From the NCBI RefSeq assembly GCF_030845195.1, contig NZ_CP132543.1, positions 1,257,501-1,321,500 of the forward strand: a stretch of DNA of 64,000 nt. The letters run 5' to 3'. A model generated the notes under the pieces. The model did not search any database. It saw only the letters and a program-made list of their open reading frames with translations, and was not told the origin of the DNA. Shown piece by piece: positions 54,527 through 63,848 of the stretch. Every line of letters begins with the position of its first letter. Within the stretch, counting starts at the first letter, position 1. Origin of the DNA: Sanyastnella coralliicola (lineage in GTDB: Bacteria; Bacteroidota; Bacteroidia; Flavobacteriales_D; Sanyastnellaceae). The position numbers were made by a program, and so were the translations under genes.

Positions 54527-55267
54527 ATGATGTTCAGGAATGTGAATTTGAAAGATGAGTTGCTTCGCCATCGCGGTTTGGAAACCGAGACGGAGGCAAC
54601 ACAAGTAGTACACGAGGCATTTGCTGTGCTTTATGAAGGCTACTGTGAAGACGAACGAGTGAAGAAGGCCCTAGGGCAGAATGATTCAGTTCAAAACGAA
54701 TTCAGTTGGGCGAAGCTTGACGCCGAACGAATCTTCAGTATTGATGAAATCCGTAAGACAGCGATCCAACATCGCTTGCGCTTCCTGGATACATCAAAGT
54801 TCAAAGGGAAGATTCCTTACGAGGCGATGATGGAGATCAAGCGTCTGGAAAAAGTGACCGGTACAGAACTGAAGAACTACAAAATCATCGCTCCAGGCGA
54901 ATTGTTCGAGTTGGAAGACTGCGATAAAGATCCGGTGCTCTTCCTTCAACTTTCAGATCGATACTACTACTTCATCCATCAATGGGGAAATGACTTGTCG
55001 TGGTACAGAAAAGCATTAATGTGGCCACTACGCTCATTTGCAACTCTTGGTGCTACGATCGCCGTAGTTTCATTCCTGCTTGCGATGATGGTACCAACAG
55101 AACTTCTGGTGGGGCCTGAAGTGAGCGCAACAGTATTCCCTCGGATTGCATTATTCTTCTGGTGCTTGGTTGGCATCACTTCGATCGTAACCTACATCGG
55201 ATTCGCGTTCTTTAAGAACGTAAGCGTCAACCAATGGGACAGCCCTTTTTTCAAACAAGAATTCTAA
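54527..55267 (+). CDS. Hypothetical protein with C-terminal membrane hairpin
   Basis: 246 residues from ATG 54527 (the next codon is also ATG); the frame is open upstream but reads Arg/Cys-rich nonsense typical of non-coding DNA. A charged N-terminal ~160 residues (LKDELLRHRGLETETEATQ, YEAMMEIKRLEKVTGTEL, VLFLQLSDRYYYFIHQWGNDLSW), then two hydrophobic helices (TLGATIAVVSFLLAMMV; IALFFWCLVGITSIVTYIGFAFF) with a short soluble end. No family recognised. Divergent from icmF. A terminator follows. Confidence 0.75.
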   Translation: MMFRNVNLKDELLRHRGLETETEATQVVHEAFAVLYEGYCEDERVKKALGQNDSVQNEFSWAKLDAERIFSIDEIRKTAIQHRLRFLDTSKFKGKIPYEAMMEIKRLEKVTGTELKNYKIIAPGELFELEDCDKDPVLFLQLSDRYYYFIHQWGNDLSWYRKALMWPLRSFATLGATIAVVSFLLAMMVPTELLVGPEVSATVFPRIALFFWCLVGITSIVTYIGFAFFKNVSVNQWDSPFFKQEF

Positions 55268-55289
55268 AGGAACTTTAAATAGAACATCG

Positions 55290-55317
55290 AAGGTGGGGGA
55301 GACTCCACCTTTTTTTA
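55290..55317 (+). terminator. Terminator after the hypothetical membrane protein gene
   Basis: AAGGTGGGG/CTCCACCTT-type stem of nine pairs (one G-T) closed by a GAGA tetraloop, then seven T. Confidence 0.88.
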
Positions 55318-55348
55318 TTTCCTTCGTTCTGATCGTAAGGTCATTCCC

Positions 55349-56155
55349 ATGTTCTGGATTGTACTCGGATATATCGTTGGCGGCTACTTGTTAGTCTGCG
55401 TTGCTTACTTCTTGCTTCAAGAGCGTTTGATTTTTCGCTCCGCGGGAAGAGGGAAGAAAGAGGAGTTCAAGTTGAGCTGTGCTTATGAAGAACGTCACAT
55501 CCCTGTGGCCAACGATGCCCAGATTCATGGACTATTGTTGAAGCCAGAGAAATCGAATGGCGGCCTCATCTTCTACTTGCACGGAAATACAGGAAACCTC
55601 AAGCGTTGGTCGCTGATTGCTCAAGAACTACTTGACTTAGGCTTTGACATTTTTGCTTTAGACTACCGAGGCTACGGACAAAGCTCAGGTAGAAGAACAG
55701 AGTCAACCATGCACGCTGACATTCGTAAGGTTTACCAATACATCGTGGAGGAATACGCGGTAGGGAAGACCATCATTTACGGTCGTTCATTAGGCTCTGG
55801 CTTTGCGGTTAGACTGGCTTCCCGAGAACCAGCTTCCGGTTTGGTTCTAGAAACACCTTTCTTGAGTCTCTTGCACGTGGCAAAAGGGTACTTCCCTTTC
55901 TTGCCTATGAAATGGCTGCTTCGTTTTCCTTTGCACTCAGACCGCTTTATCAAGCAAGTACGATGTCCTGTTCTAATGTTGCACGGAACCAAGGATCGCA
56001 TTGTTCCTTACAACTCTGCATTCGAACTCTATAAACTGGTACAACATCGAGAAGATGTTCATCTCATTACTATTCCAGGGGCAGGTCACAACAACCTCAA
56101 TGCCTACCCAAGCTTTTGGGAGGGACTCCGAGAATTCGTAGCTGAACCAAAATAG
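55349..56155 (+). CDS. Membrane-anchored alpha/beta hydrolase
   Basis: 268 residues. N-terminal transmembrane helix (IVLGYIVGGYLLVCVAYFLL), then an alpha/beta hydrolase of the Bem46/ABHD13-17 type: oxyanion segment FYLHGNTGN near 76, nucleophile Ser in YGRSLGSG near 147, Asp in LHGTKDRIVPY near 214 and His in GAGHNNL near 248. It probably hydrolyses an ester or thioester at the membrane; the substrate is unknown. Confidence 0.9.
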   Translation: MFWIVLGYIVGGYLLVCVAYFLLQERLIFRSAGRGKKEEFKLSCAYEERHIPVANDAQIHGLLLKPEKSNGGLIFYLHGNTGNLKRWSLIAQELLDLGFDIFALDYRGYGQSSGRRTESTMHADIRKVYQYIVEEYAVGKTIIYGRSLGSGFAVRLASREPASGLVLETPFLSLLHVAKGYFPFLPMKWLLRFPLHSDRFIKQVRCPVLMLHGTKDRIVPYNSAFELYKLVQHREDVHLITIPGAGHNNLNAYPSFWEGLREFVAEPK

Positions 56156-56157
56156 AA

Positions 56158-56179
56158 GAGCCCGACTTTCGCCGGGCTC
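56158..56179. terminator. Hairpin between convergent genes
   Basis: GAGCCCG/CGGGCTC stem with an eight-base loop just after the hydrolase stop. No long T run on either side, so termination is only probable. Confidence 0.45.
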
Positions 56180-56201
56180 CATGCTATTGGTCGTAGTTGG
56201 T

Positions 56202-59200
56202 CTAACACTCTTGACCGAAGAGCGCAAGGAAGTCTAGAAGATCTGCCTGCGAAACAGATCCGTCTCCATTCATATCCACGTCTTCGTCACATCCTACAGT
56301 ACAGTTGTACCATTGTAGAAGAATCAAGAAGTCAGCAATATCTCTTACTTGGTCGCCATTGAAGTCACCCATACAAGCTACTGGAAGTACTTCGTCATCT
56401 TCAACAACACCATTACAGTCGTTGTCAATGCCTTCTGCAGTTCCTGGAGCACCCGGATAAACGTCCATTCGAGAATCGTCACAATCATCAGCGTTGGATA
56501 CATAGCCCAATGGCATACTACAGTCAAGAACCGGGAATGCTGGGTCACCGTAGCCATCATTATCTAAATCGAGGTACCATATCATTTGGTCAACTGCTTC
56601 TTCATCGGTAGTCCCGTCACAGTCGTTATCAATACCATCGCATAATTCAGGAGCACCAGGGTAAATGTTCTCATCAGAGTCATCACAGTCTTGGTCATTC
56701 AGAACATAACCTTGAACTGGGTCACAAGAGAAGATAGACTCTCCGGCATTTCCGTAACCATCGTTATCACCATCGGCGTAATAAACTGCGCCTTCAAGAA
56801 CTGTGATGTAACCAACTTTAGTTTCTGCATCGATATCGTCTCCGTTATCAGCAGTCAAGGTCACATCGTAAACACCTGGTACGTTGTAGACAATGCCAGA
56901 TGGGTTTTGATCAGTACTGCTGCTTGGTGTACCTCCCTCGAAGCTCCAAGACCAGTTGTTTGCACCATTTGTACTTAGGTCTGTGAAATTGATACTCTCA
57001 CCCTGACAGATGGTTGTAGCATCAGCGGTGAAGTCAGCGAATTCTAATCCAGCAACAGCCTGACAAGCGCCAATTACAGTAACCACGTTGTGGTAGTCTT
57101 CGTTTACAACATCCGTAATGTTGCTGATACATACTTCTGAGGCATCCAGATTCACGTAGTACACGCGCACCAAAGGCACAGGAGCTAGATTCTTAGGGAA
57201 TACTTGGTTATTGTAAGCCAAGCCAATCACCTTGGTACCACCCAAGCTTGATTGCGGGTTGATATCGTAAACCAAAGGATCCGCAAGGTTCTCTACTGAC
57301 TGAATGGTCAGACCACTCAATTCGAATTCGTAACCTACGATTTCATTGTCTGGGTTGAGAACGTGAATGTCTACATACCCAAGGTCTTCGTTGATATCAC
57401 CAACGCTGAGTGTTGTGGTGTGGTTTGGGTTGATAAACTCATCATCCCAAACACAGTGGTCATGTACCCCGAATTCATCAACGTGATCAGGACCGTAGTG
57501 CAGACATCCAGCGATGAGTGCTGCGTCCGTTACGGTGATGTTGTTATCGTTGTCCATATCTGTACATGGAGAGATCAACGCATCGTTTCCAAGGATATCT
57601 TGAATGTATTGAGCAGCGTCTCCGTTGTCAATGTCTCCATTGTTGTTGACGTCACCTTTAACTACGAGTCCGGGGCAGTTTCCAGCACAGTCTGCAGCAG
57701 CGTCACCAAATGGCACACCGTAACAATCGAAGATAACCGGGCAGTTAATGTCTTTGGTGAAGTTGATCATGTTGCCCGCTCCATCGCGTTCGAATGAAAT
57801 ACATACTGCAGCCCAGTTGTTTTCGTAAGTGAGCTCGTATGATCCGTTTGCATCTGGAGACTGATCCCAGTTCGTGCGAACTACGAGCGTGTAAGAACCG
57901 CCGGGAACATCGGTAAGGTCAACCCACTGACAGCTTAGGCTTGAAGAATAGATGTCACCACATCCTGCAGTGATCCCCATGTTTCCACAAGTGTATTTCG
58001 CTTGTCCACCATCTGAACACTCAAGATCAAGGACACAGAATCCGTTCTTGAAGCCAATTTGTGGCATAGCGTTTCCATCTCCATCATAAAGCACGTACTC
58101 AGCATATCCTTCATAGTGCCAGTGGTTGTGACAGTCGTCATATTCGAATTGATCAGGCTGGTCACCTGGATCTCCGATGAAGTAATCTTCCGTACCAATA
58201 TTTTTGATGTGGGTAGTGAAGCGAATGATTTCACGTTCACCAAATCCCTGCATACACCCTTCGTTTACGTAGCACGCATCATTGTTTGTCAAGGTTGTTG
58301 CATACATACTGTCGTAGAACACGCTACCCAGTACTTCAAGGTCAGGGCCAATACTCGGACATTGAATGTCGCCAGGGTAGAAACACTCACCCGGTGCGCC
58401 TGCGATAGGAAGGAAGTTACATGCTAAAGGATCCATACAACCTACAACAGGTCCCATGTATTCAATCAAGAAGTCAATTGGTTCACCGTCACAAGCTCCA
58501 TCGGTAGCACCGATTCGCAAGTAGTAAGTATATCCACCTTCAAGAAGAGGAGTGATTTCAGCTTGAACTCCACAGAGGTCATCGTTGTATGTAAGCGTTG
58601 CCTCGTTCGTATCATCAAAGATGCCCATGTCACAATTGTCGTACATCCAAATCTTCGTGTCACATGTGGCACGGTCACATGTTGTGATGCGGTATTGACC
58701 ATTTTGAGCTGGAGTGAATGTGTACCATGCGTTAGGGTTAGGCAGGGAATGCTCGCCTTCTCCAACCGAGATAGCGTTGTTACAGTCAAATCCAGGAGGG
58801 CAATTCAAGTTGATTGATTCTGAAACATCGTAATCACCACCAGTGGCGATGCTGTTACCGTCTAGAATGAGTTCGTAGTATCCATTTCCATAACCACAGC
58901 AAATACCGTCGCCGTATGAATCAAAGATGGTGAAGGTGTGGCAGTTATCTTGAATACATACCGTTGTTCCTGTAGACCCACCCGTAGCGATTTGATTGCC
59001 GAATTCATCGTTTAGCTCCCAGCTAATCTCTGCGGGGTAGTTGTCAGGAACAATCACGATTTCAAGTGCCTGTCCTGCTGAGATGATCACATCTTGTGAA
59101 GATTGTGCCGTTTCACCTCCGTTTGATACCTCAAGTGTGGCAGTATAACTTCCTGCTGCATTGTAAGTCACCACAGGATTTGGATCACTAGAAGTTGCCG

Positions 59201-59807
59201 GGTCACCTCCAGGGAAGCTCCAGTTGTATGAATTGACGTTTCCTACACTGGCATCCGTGAATGAGACAGCTGTCTCGCCACAACTTGCTCCAGCATCAAA
59301 GCTGAACACAGCTTCCAAAGCAGGGTAAAGGCAAGAACCATCGTCGTTTGTAGCACATGCGTTGTAATTGTCCGCAGCAGGGTCAGTACAACCGTCAGCA
59401 GCCGAACCCAGTGCAAATGACTGGCTTTCTGAATCGCCATATGCCGCATTTGCTGCAATCATGGCAATCACCACATTTCCGAGGTCATCTGTAATGCTGT
59501 AGTTTCCGTCGATAGCACATGAACCCCATTGAGATCCATTCATTCCATCTCCGTAAGTGTCGCTGATGGTAAAGGTGTAGCACCCGTCAGGGATATCCAC
59601 ATCTGTGGTGTAGGTTTGATCGTTACCATAAGTTCCTGATGCGGTGTTGGCAATAATAATTCCTTGGTCGTCAACAAGTTCCCAAGAAACCTCGCCTCCC
59701 CAGCAGTCAGTAGTAACCGAAATTGTAAGTTGATTTTGAGCAAATGCTCCAATAGATAGTAGCAGGCACAGCCATAGGGCTATCCCATACACAAGCCTCT
59801 CTCTCAT
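56202..59807 (-). CDS. Secreted modular protein with lysyl oxidase, dockerin-like and MopE-like domains
   Basis: 1201 residues from ATG 59807 (signal peptide ends GAFAQ). Two N-terminal Cys/Gly modules (TTDCWGGEVSWEL, FTISDTYGDGMNGSQWG) and a PKD domain. Then a lysyl oxidase domain (about 520-690): copper ligands in CHNHWHYEGYAEY (His560, 562, 564), the lysine of the quinone cofactor in GFKNGFC (Lys587), its tyrosine partner in GCGDIY (Tyr620), then SCQWVDLTDVPGG. Next a dockerin-like pair (DVNNNGDIDNGD; DMDNDNNITVTD), a cohesin-like region, a PKD, two MopE-type DCDD repeats, and a final dockerin-like pair (DFNGDQVRDIAD; DMNGDGSVSQAD). No T9SS sorting domain is seen. Lysyl oxidases deaminate lysine side chains and so crosslink proteins. 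Confidence 0.88.
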   Translation of the reverse strand: MRERLVYGIALWLCLLLSIGAFAQNQLTISVTTDCWGGEVSWELVDDQGIIIANTASGTYGNDQTYTTDVDIPDGCYTFTISDTYGDGMNGSQWGSCAIDGNYSITDDLGNVVIAMIAANAAYGDSESQSFALGSAADGCTDPAADNYNACATNDDGSCLYPALEAVFSFDAGASCGETAVSFTDASVGNVNSYNWSFPGGDPATSSDPNPVVTYNAAGSYTATLEVSNGGETAQSSQDVIISAGQALEIVIVPDNYPAEISWELNDEFGNQIATGGSTGTTVCIQDNCHTFTIFDSYGDGICCGYGNGYYELILDGNSIATGGDYDVSESINLNCPPGFDCNNAISVGEGEHSLPNPNAWYTFTPAQNGQYRITTCDRATCDTKIWMYDNCDMGIFDDTNEATLTYNDDLCGVQAEITPLLEGGYTYYLRIGATDGACDGEPIDFLIEYMGPVVGCMDPLACNFLPIAGAPGECFYPGDIQCPSIGPDLEVLGSVFYDSMYATTLTNNDACYVNEGCMQGFGEREIIRFTTHIKNIGTEDYFIGDPGDQPDQFEYDDCHNHWHYEGYAEYVLYDGDGNAMPQIGFKNGFCVLDLECSDGGQAKYTCGNMGITAGCGDIYSSSLSCQWVDLTDVPGGSYTLVVRTNWDQSPDANGSYELTYENNWAAVCISFERDGAGNMINFTKDINCPVIFDCYGVPFGDAAADCAGNCPGLVVKGDVNNNGDIDNGDAAQYIQDILGNDALISPCTDMDNDNNITVTDAALIAGCLHYGPDHVDEFGVHDHCVWDDEFINPNHTTTLSVGDINEDLGYVDIHVLNPDNEIVGYEFELSGLTIQSVENLADPLVYDINPQSSLGGTKVIGLAYNNQVFPKNLAPVPLVRVYYVNLDASEVCISNITDVVNEDYHNVVTVIGACQAVAGLEFADFTADATTICQGESINFTDLSTNGANNWSWSFEGGTPSSSTDQNPSGIVYNVPGVYDVTLTADNGDDIDAETKVGYITVLEGAVYYADGDNDGYGNAGESIFSCDPVQGYVLNDQDCDDSDENIYPGAPELCDGIDNDCDGTTDEEAVDQMIWYLDLDNDGYGDPAFPVLDCSMPLGYVSNADDCDDSRMDVYPGAPGTAEGIDNDCNGVVEDDEVLPVACMGDFNGDQVRDIADFLILLQWYNCTVGCDEDVDMNGDGSVSQADLLDFLALFGQEC

Positions 59808-59848
59808 GATGAATTGGTTAAGGTAAGTCAGAACTAAAGTAGGGAAAT

Positions 59849-60583
59849 TTATTCGGACTCTTCTTCTGTAACACCTGATCCCGGCTTCCAATCCCACTCA
59901 TTTAGAACACGTTGGAAATGATCAGGTAAAGGGGAGTTAATCGTAATCGCACCACCATCCGGATGCTCAAATCGAAGCTTGGATGCATGTAAAAAGAGCG
60001 CAGGATGATCTAACTGATCTCGGAAATATTGATTGTGTTTCCGATCTCCGTGACGGTTGTCACCTATGATCGGATGTCGCAAATGGGAAAAGTGAAGTCG
60101 AATCTGATGGTAGCGTCCAGTCTTAGGTTCTACCTCCACAAAGCTGTAACGAGAAGTGGGGTATCGACTGATTTCAAAGTCCTTTTCAATGTGATATAGC
60201 GTCTTGTAATGCGTTAAGGCCTCTTTCAACGGCGCGTCTTTGTCTTTCTGTAGAGCCTTTTCTACGATTCCTGATTCCTGTGTAAATCCGCGTACCATCG
60301 CTAAATAGGTTTTGCTGATCTCTCTTTCGAGGAATTGTGCTTTCAAAAAATTGAGAGTATCAACGTCTTTCGAGAATACAATCAATCCCGAAGTCGGCTT
60401 ATCTAATCGATGCACTGGATCTACCTTAACTCCAAGTAAATCAGCCAACCACTTTCGAAGATTCGTCCGCTCGTAAAAGTCGATCGAAGTGCGATGAACG
60501 AGCATTCGGTTAGGTTTGAAGACGACCACAATCTTCTCATCCTCAAATAATATGCTTGGCTTTCCAATGGCTTCCTGTTGCAT
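59849..60583 (-). CDS. RluA-family pseudouridine synthase, TruC-like
   Basis: 244 residues from ATG 60583 (an in-frame TTG six codons upstream is less likely). The catalytic Asp is in VHRLDKPTSGLIVF near 58. The C-terminal block GRYHQIRLHFSHLRHPIIGDNRHGDRKHN near 155 is typical of TruC, which makes pseudouridine 65 in some tRNAs. No S4 domain. Target by similarity only. Confidence 0.87.
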   Translation of the reverse strand: MQQEAIGKPSILFEDEKIVVVFKPNRMLVHRTSIDFYERTNLRKWLADLLGVKVDPVHRLDKPTSGLIVFSKDVDTLNFLKAQFLEREISKTYLAMVRGFTQESGIVEKALQKDKDAPLKEALTHYKTLYHIEKDFEISRYPTSRYSFVEVEPKTGRYHQIRLHFSHLRHPIIGDNRHGDRKHNQYFRDQLDHPALFLHASKLRFEHPDGGAITINSPLPDHFQRVLNEWDWKPGSGVTEEESE

Positions 60584-60685
60584 TACAAACGCATTCCTCA
60601 ATAAAATGGCTATTTTCGCTCGACAAATTTACAACGCCAGACAACCATTTTAGGCTTTTGGAAGAGTAATAATAGAAAGGATGAG

Positions 60686-60693
60686 TATTTTCG
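60686..60693 (+). promoter_or_regulatory. -7 box of the SprB-like gene
   Basis: TATTTTCG (one mismatch to TAnnTTTG), 52 bases before the chosen ATG; a TTG lies at 60658-60660, a slightly long spacing. Confidence 0.35.
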
Positions 60694-60745
60694 TGCTCCT
60701 ATTCTTTTTCGCCAAGAGCTTGGGCAACAAATGGGAAGATGTAAT

Positions 60746-63700
60746 ATGAAAAGAATACTAGCTGTACTACTAATGTTAATTTCTGGAGTTGGTGCGTTCG
60801 CGCAAGCTACCGGAAACTTTATCGTAGAAGTAGATCAAGTGCACTACGGACCTGTTGGTACCGTTGATTTGAACGGTTACATTACCTACTCAGTGTATGC
60901 TGAATTTACGAATGAAACTGATTTCCTTTCAGCAATCTTTGGGCTTTTACAAGACGACGAATTTCCAGATGATCAAGACATTTTTATGTCAGGTGATTGT
61001 GATTTCTTCAATGACGAGACATTTGGGGGATATATCGTGAATGTTGCTGCTCCTGGTGTTTGTTCAGGATTCCCTGAAGCTTGTTTTGACACCTACTGGA
61101 CCATTGGCCAGAGTTTTTCTATATCTGATCCAGGTAATACTCAGGTTGCCGTCACTGAACCGGCAGTTTTGACAACCACTGACCCTTCGGCAGAGCTAAT
61201 TGACGATGGAGTTATTTTTACTCTTAACGGACAACCGAATGGTATTGCGGGTCCGGATTTGCTAATTAAAATCGCGCAAGTAACTACCTGCAGTGAGTTC
61301 ATCGACCTCGATTTTTGTTTGCAGGTATTCGTTGAAGGAGACAATGACAACATCCAGGAATTATGTCCAGATGTACCGTTCACATTTCCAAACCCATGCC
61401 TTGCAAACCCATTTGACGTTACACCAACCGTAACTACTGACCTGTTATGTAACGGTGAACTTGCAACGGTTGAATTTGACCCGGGAGGCAATGGACCAGT
61501 TGATTGCCAACTATTCACTTACACTGATGTTGACACAACCATCGTTTCTACGACGGTTGATGATTTTATTTACGAAGACCTTGGCGAAGGAGACTATTTC
61601 GTGGTTTTCACAGACGAAGTAGGATGTATCGATACTACGGATGCTTTCGGATTCGTTGAGCCTGAAGTTCTTGAATTGACATTAGATCAAACTGCTGATA
61701 ACCTTTGTTTCGGTGACGCTATCGCGGAATGGTGTCCAACGATCACTGGAGGTACCATCCCTTACAACATCGATTTGATCAACCCTGACTCTTCAGTGGA
61801 TTCATTCAATGAGGGTGATTGCTTCTCTAACCTTGGTTGTGTTGATGGACAAGGCGATTACACGGTAACGATTACTGATGACAACGGATGTCAGGTCTCA
61901 GAAGACATCTCAGTGACATGTCCTGAAGAGATTGTGATTGATGCTACGACAAACCCAATTCTATGTAACGGGCTAGAAACAGGGTCAATCGAACTGAATA
62001 TTACAGGAGGTACTGGTGTATTGACACTAGACTTTACAGATCCAGATTTCACTTTTACTCCACAAGAGGCTCCAATCGATCTTACGATTTCTGATCTAGG
62101 TGCTGGTCAATACACATTGACAATCACTGACGAAAACAACTGTCAGGAGACGCAAATCTTCGACCTAACGGAACCAGATGCCCTTGATGTGACATTCACA
62201 AGCACTGACATCGTGTGTTTCGGAGAGTGCAGTGGGGTTATTGAATTCACCGCTGACGGTGGAACAGGTCCTTTCGAATTGGTTGTAACTGATCTTGACG
62301 GTAACGTTGAGATCCCTACTGAGCTTTGCTCGGGTGAGCACATTGCAACGGTATTGGACAACAACGATTGTCCTTTCATTGACACATTAACGATTACAGA
62401 ACCACCACAGATCGTATTTGATCTCGATACAACGAATGTGAGTTGTTTCGGAGCGAATGATGGTGAAATCTGTATTTCTAATGTGACCGGTGGAACAGGG
62501 GTGGTTCAATGGCAGATTTCATCTCCGCCATCTGAGGCCACGGCCTTAGGTACTGAGCCTTGTTTCTCTGATCTCCCGGCAGACAACTACACGATGAACA
62601 TCATTGACGAGATTGGATGTACCATTATCGTTGATGGATTGATCATTGAAGAACCTGCAGAACTCGTGATTGATGCTGTTGGAACGGACGTTACTTGTTT
62701 CGGGCTTGACAACGGTATGATTGAAGTGAATGCCTCAGGTGGAACAGGTACGATCTCCTTGACAAGCCCTGAGACACAAGAACTCCCATTCACGATAGAG
62801 AACTTGGCCCCAGGAAACGTCAACGTAGTCATCACAGATGAAACAGGATGTCAAGACAGCGTTGTCGTTGATATCAACGAGCCACTTGAATTGACTGTTG
62901 TTCTTAACGGAACAACCGACATCTCTTGTGGTGACGATTGTGACGGTGCGGTTGATCTAGATATATCTGGTGGTACTGGAGAAGTGGCGTTGTTCTTAAA
63001 CGATGTGCCATCTGTGCCAGTAGGACTATGTGCTGGTGTATACGAAGCGATTGTAATTGACGAGAATCAATGTCAAGACACGGTTAACTTCGAAATCGAG
63101 GAACCTGAACCAGTTCAGTTCTCTCTTCTAATTGAGCAAGTAACGTGTACCGGAATGAATGACGGTTCAGCAGTAGCGGTTCCTTTTGGAGGAACAGGTG
63201 ACCCTGCAAACTTCGAGCTGACCTTCTTCCCAGTAGATGCTGACGAAAACAACCTGTTCGAAGGAGAATACACTTATCAAGCGATTGACTCAGTAGGATG
63301 TGTATTCGATACAACCTTCTTCGTGACGGCTGAAATTGAAACTGACCTTAGCGTAACTATCTTCACTAGTCCAGTAACATGTTGGAATGAAGCAGATGGT
63401 ACAGCCACTGCTGCCGTAACTGGAGGCACTGAGCCATTCACCTTTGAATGGAATGATCCTGATATGCAGACTACAGCCACTGCGGTTGGACTTGCAGAAG
63501 AGGTTTACTCGGTGACTGTTAGTGATGGTGATGGATGTATTCTGTCATTCTTCGCAGAAGTAGAACCAACTGTTGGATGTTTCTTTATCGCTGATGCGTT
63601 GACTCCAAACGGAGACGGTGCCAACGATGAATGGATTATTGGAGGTCTTGAATTCTTCCCGAATTCGCTCGTTCAAGTCTTCAACCGTTGGGGACAACTA

Positions 63701-63841
63701 CTATATGAATCTAGAGGATACTCAACCCCTTGGGATGGGACATGGAATGGTAACGCGTTACCAGTGGCAGACTACTACTACGTAATCACGTACGACGAGT
63801 CGAAGGAACCGATTCTAGGAACAGTAACCATTAAATACTGA
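60746..63841 (+). CDS. SprB-repeat surface protein with gliding-associated C-terminal domain
   Basis: 1031 residues from ATG 60746, giving signal peptide MKRILAVLLMLISGVGAFAQ (ATG 60731 is in frame). The N-terminal ~230 residues are a unique beta-rich domain. Then about eight SprB-type repeats, each with a Cys-F/W-G start and a GGTG core (ITGGTGVLTLDF, ADGGTGPFELVV, VTGGTGVVQWQI, ASGGTGTISLTS, ISGGTGEVALFL). The end is a type B sorting domain (ALTPNGDGANDEW, VFNRWGQLLYES). SprB is the mobile adhesin of gliding flavobacteria. The SprF/PorP gene right after it is the usual partner needed for its secretion. Confidence 0.92.
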   Translation: MKRILAVLLMLISGVGAFAQATGNFIVEVDQVHYGPVGTVDLNGYITYSVYAEFTNETDFLSAIFGLLQDDEFPDDQDIFMSGDCDFFNDETFGGYIVNVAAPGVCSGFPEACFDTYWTIGQSFSISDPGNTQVAVTEPAVLTTTDPSAELIDDGVIFTLNGQPNGIAGPDLLIKIAQVTTCSEFIDLDFCLQVFVEGDNDNIQELCPDVPFTFPNPCLANPFDVTPTVTTDLLCNGELATVEFDPGGNGPVDCQLFTYTDVDTTIVSTTVDDFIYEDLGEGDYFVVFTDEVGCIDTTDAFGFVEPEVLELTLDQTADNLCFGDAIAEWCPTITGGTIPYNIDLINPDSSVDSFNEGDCFSNLGCVDGQGDYTVTITDDNGCQVSEDISVTCPEEIVIDATTNPILCNGLETGSIELNITGGTGVLTLDFTDPDFTFTPQEAPIDLTISDLGAGQYTLTITDENNCQETQIFDLTEPDALDVTFTSTDIVCFGECSGVIEFTADGGTGPFELVVTDLDGNVEIPTELCSGEHIATVLDNNDCPFIDTLTITEPPQIVFDLDTTNVSCFGANDGEICISNVTGGTGVVQWQISSPPSEATALGTEPCFSDLPADNYTMNIIDEIGCTIIVDGLIIEEPAELVIDAVGTDVTCFGLDNGMIEVNASGGTGTISLTSPETQELPFTIENLAPGNVNVVITDETGCQDSVVVDINEPLELTVVLNGTTDISCGDDCDGAVDLDISGGTGEVALFLNDVPSVPVGLCAGVYEAIVIDENQCQDTVNFEIEEPEPVQFSLLIEQVTCTGMNDGSAVAVPFGGTGDPANFELTFFPVDADENNLFEGEYTYQAIDSVGCVFDTTFFVTAEIETDLSVTIFTSPVTCWNEADGTATAAVTGGTEPFTFEWNDPDMQTTATAVGLAEEVYSVTVSDGDGCILSFFAEVEPTVGCFFIADALTPNGDGANDEWIIGGLEFFPNSLVQVFNRWGQLLYESRGYSTPWDGTWNGNALPVADYYYVITYDESKEPILGTVTIKY
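61717..61729 (-). repeat. Dispersed 13-mer, ATA variant
   Basis: TTCCGCGATAGCG on the minus strand; in the SprB-like gene, read Asp-Ala-Ile-Ala-Glu-Trp. Confidence 0.5.
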
Positions 63842-63848
63842 TCTGGCC

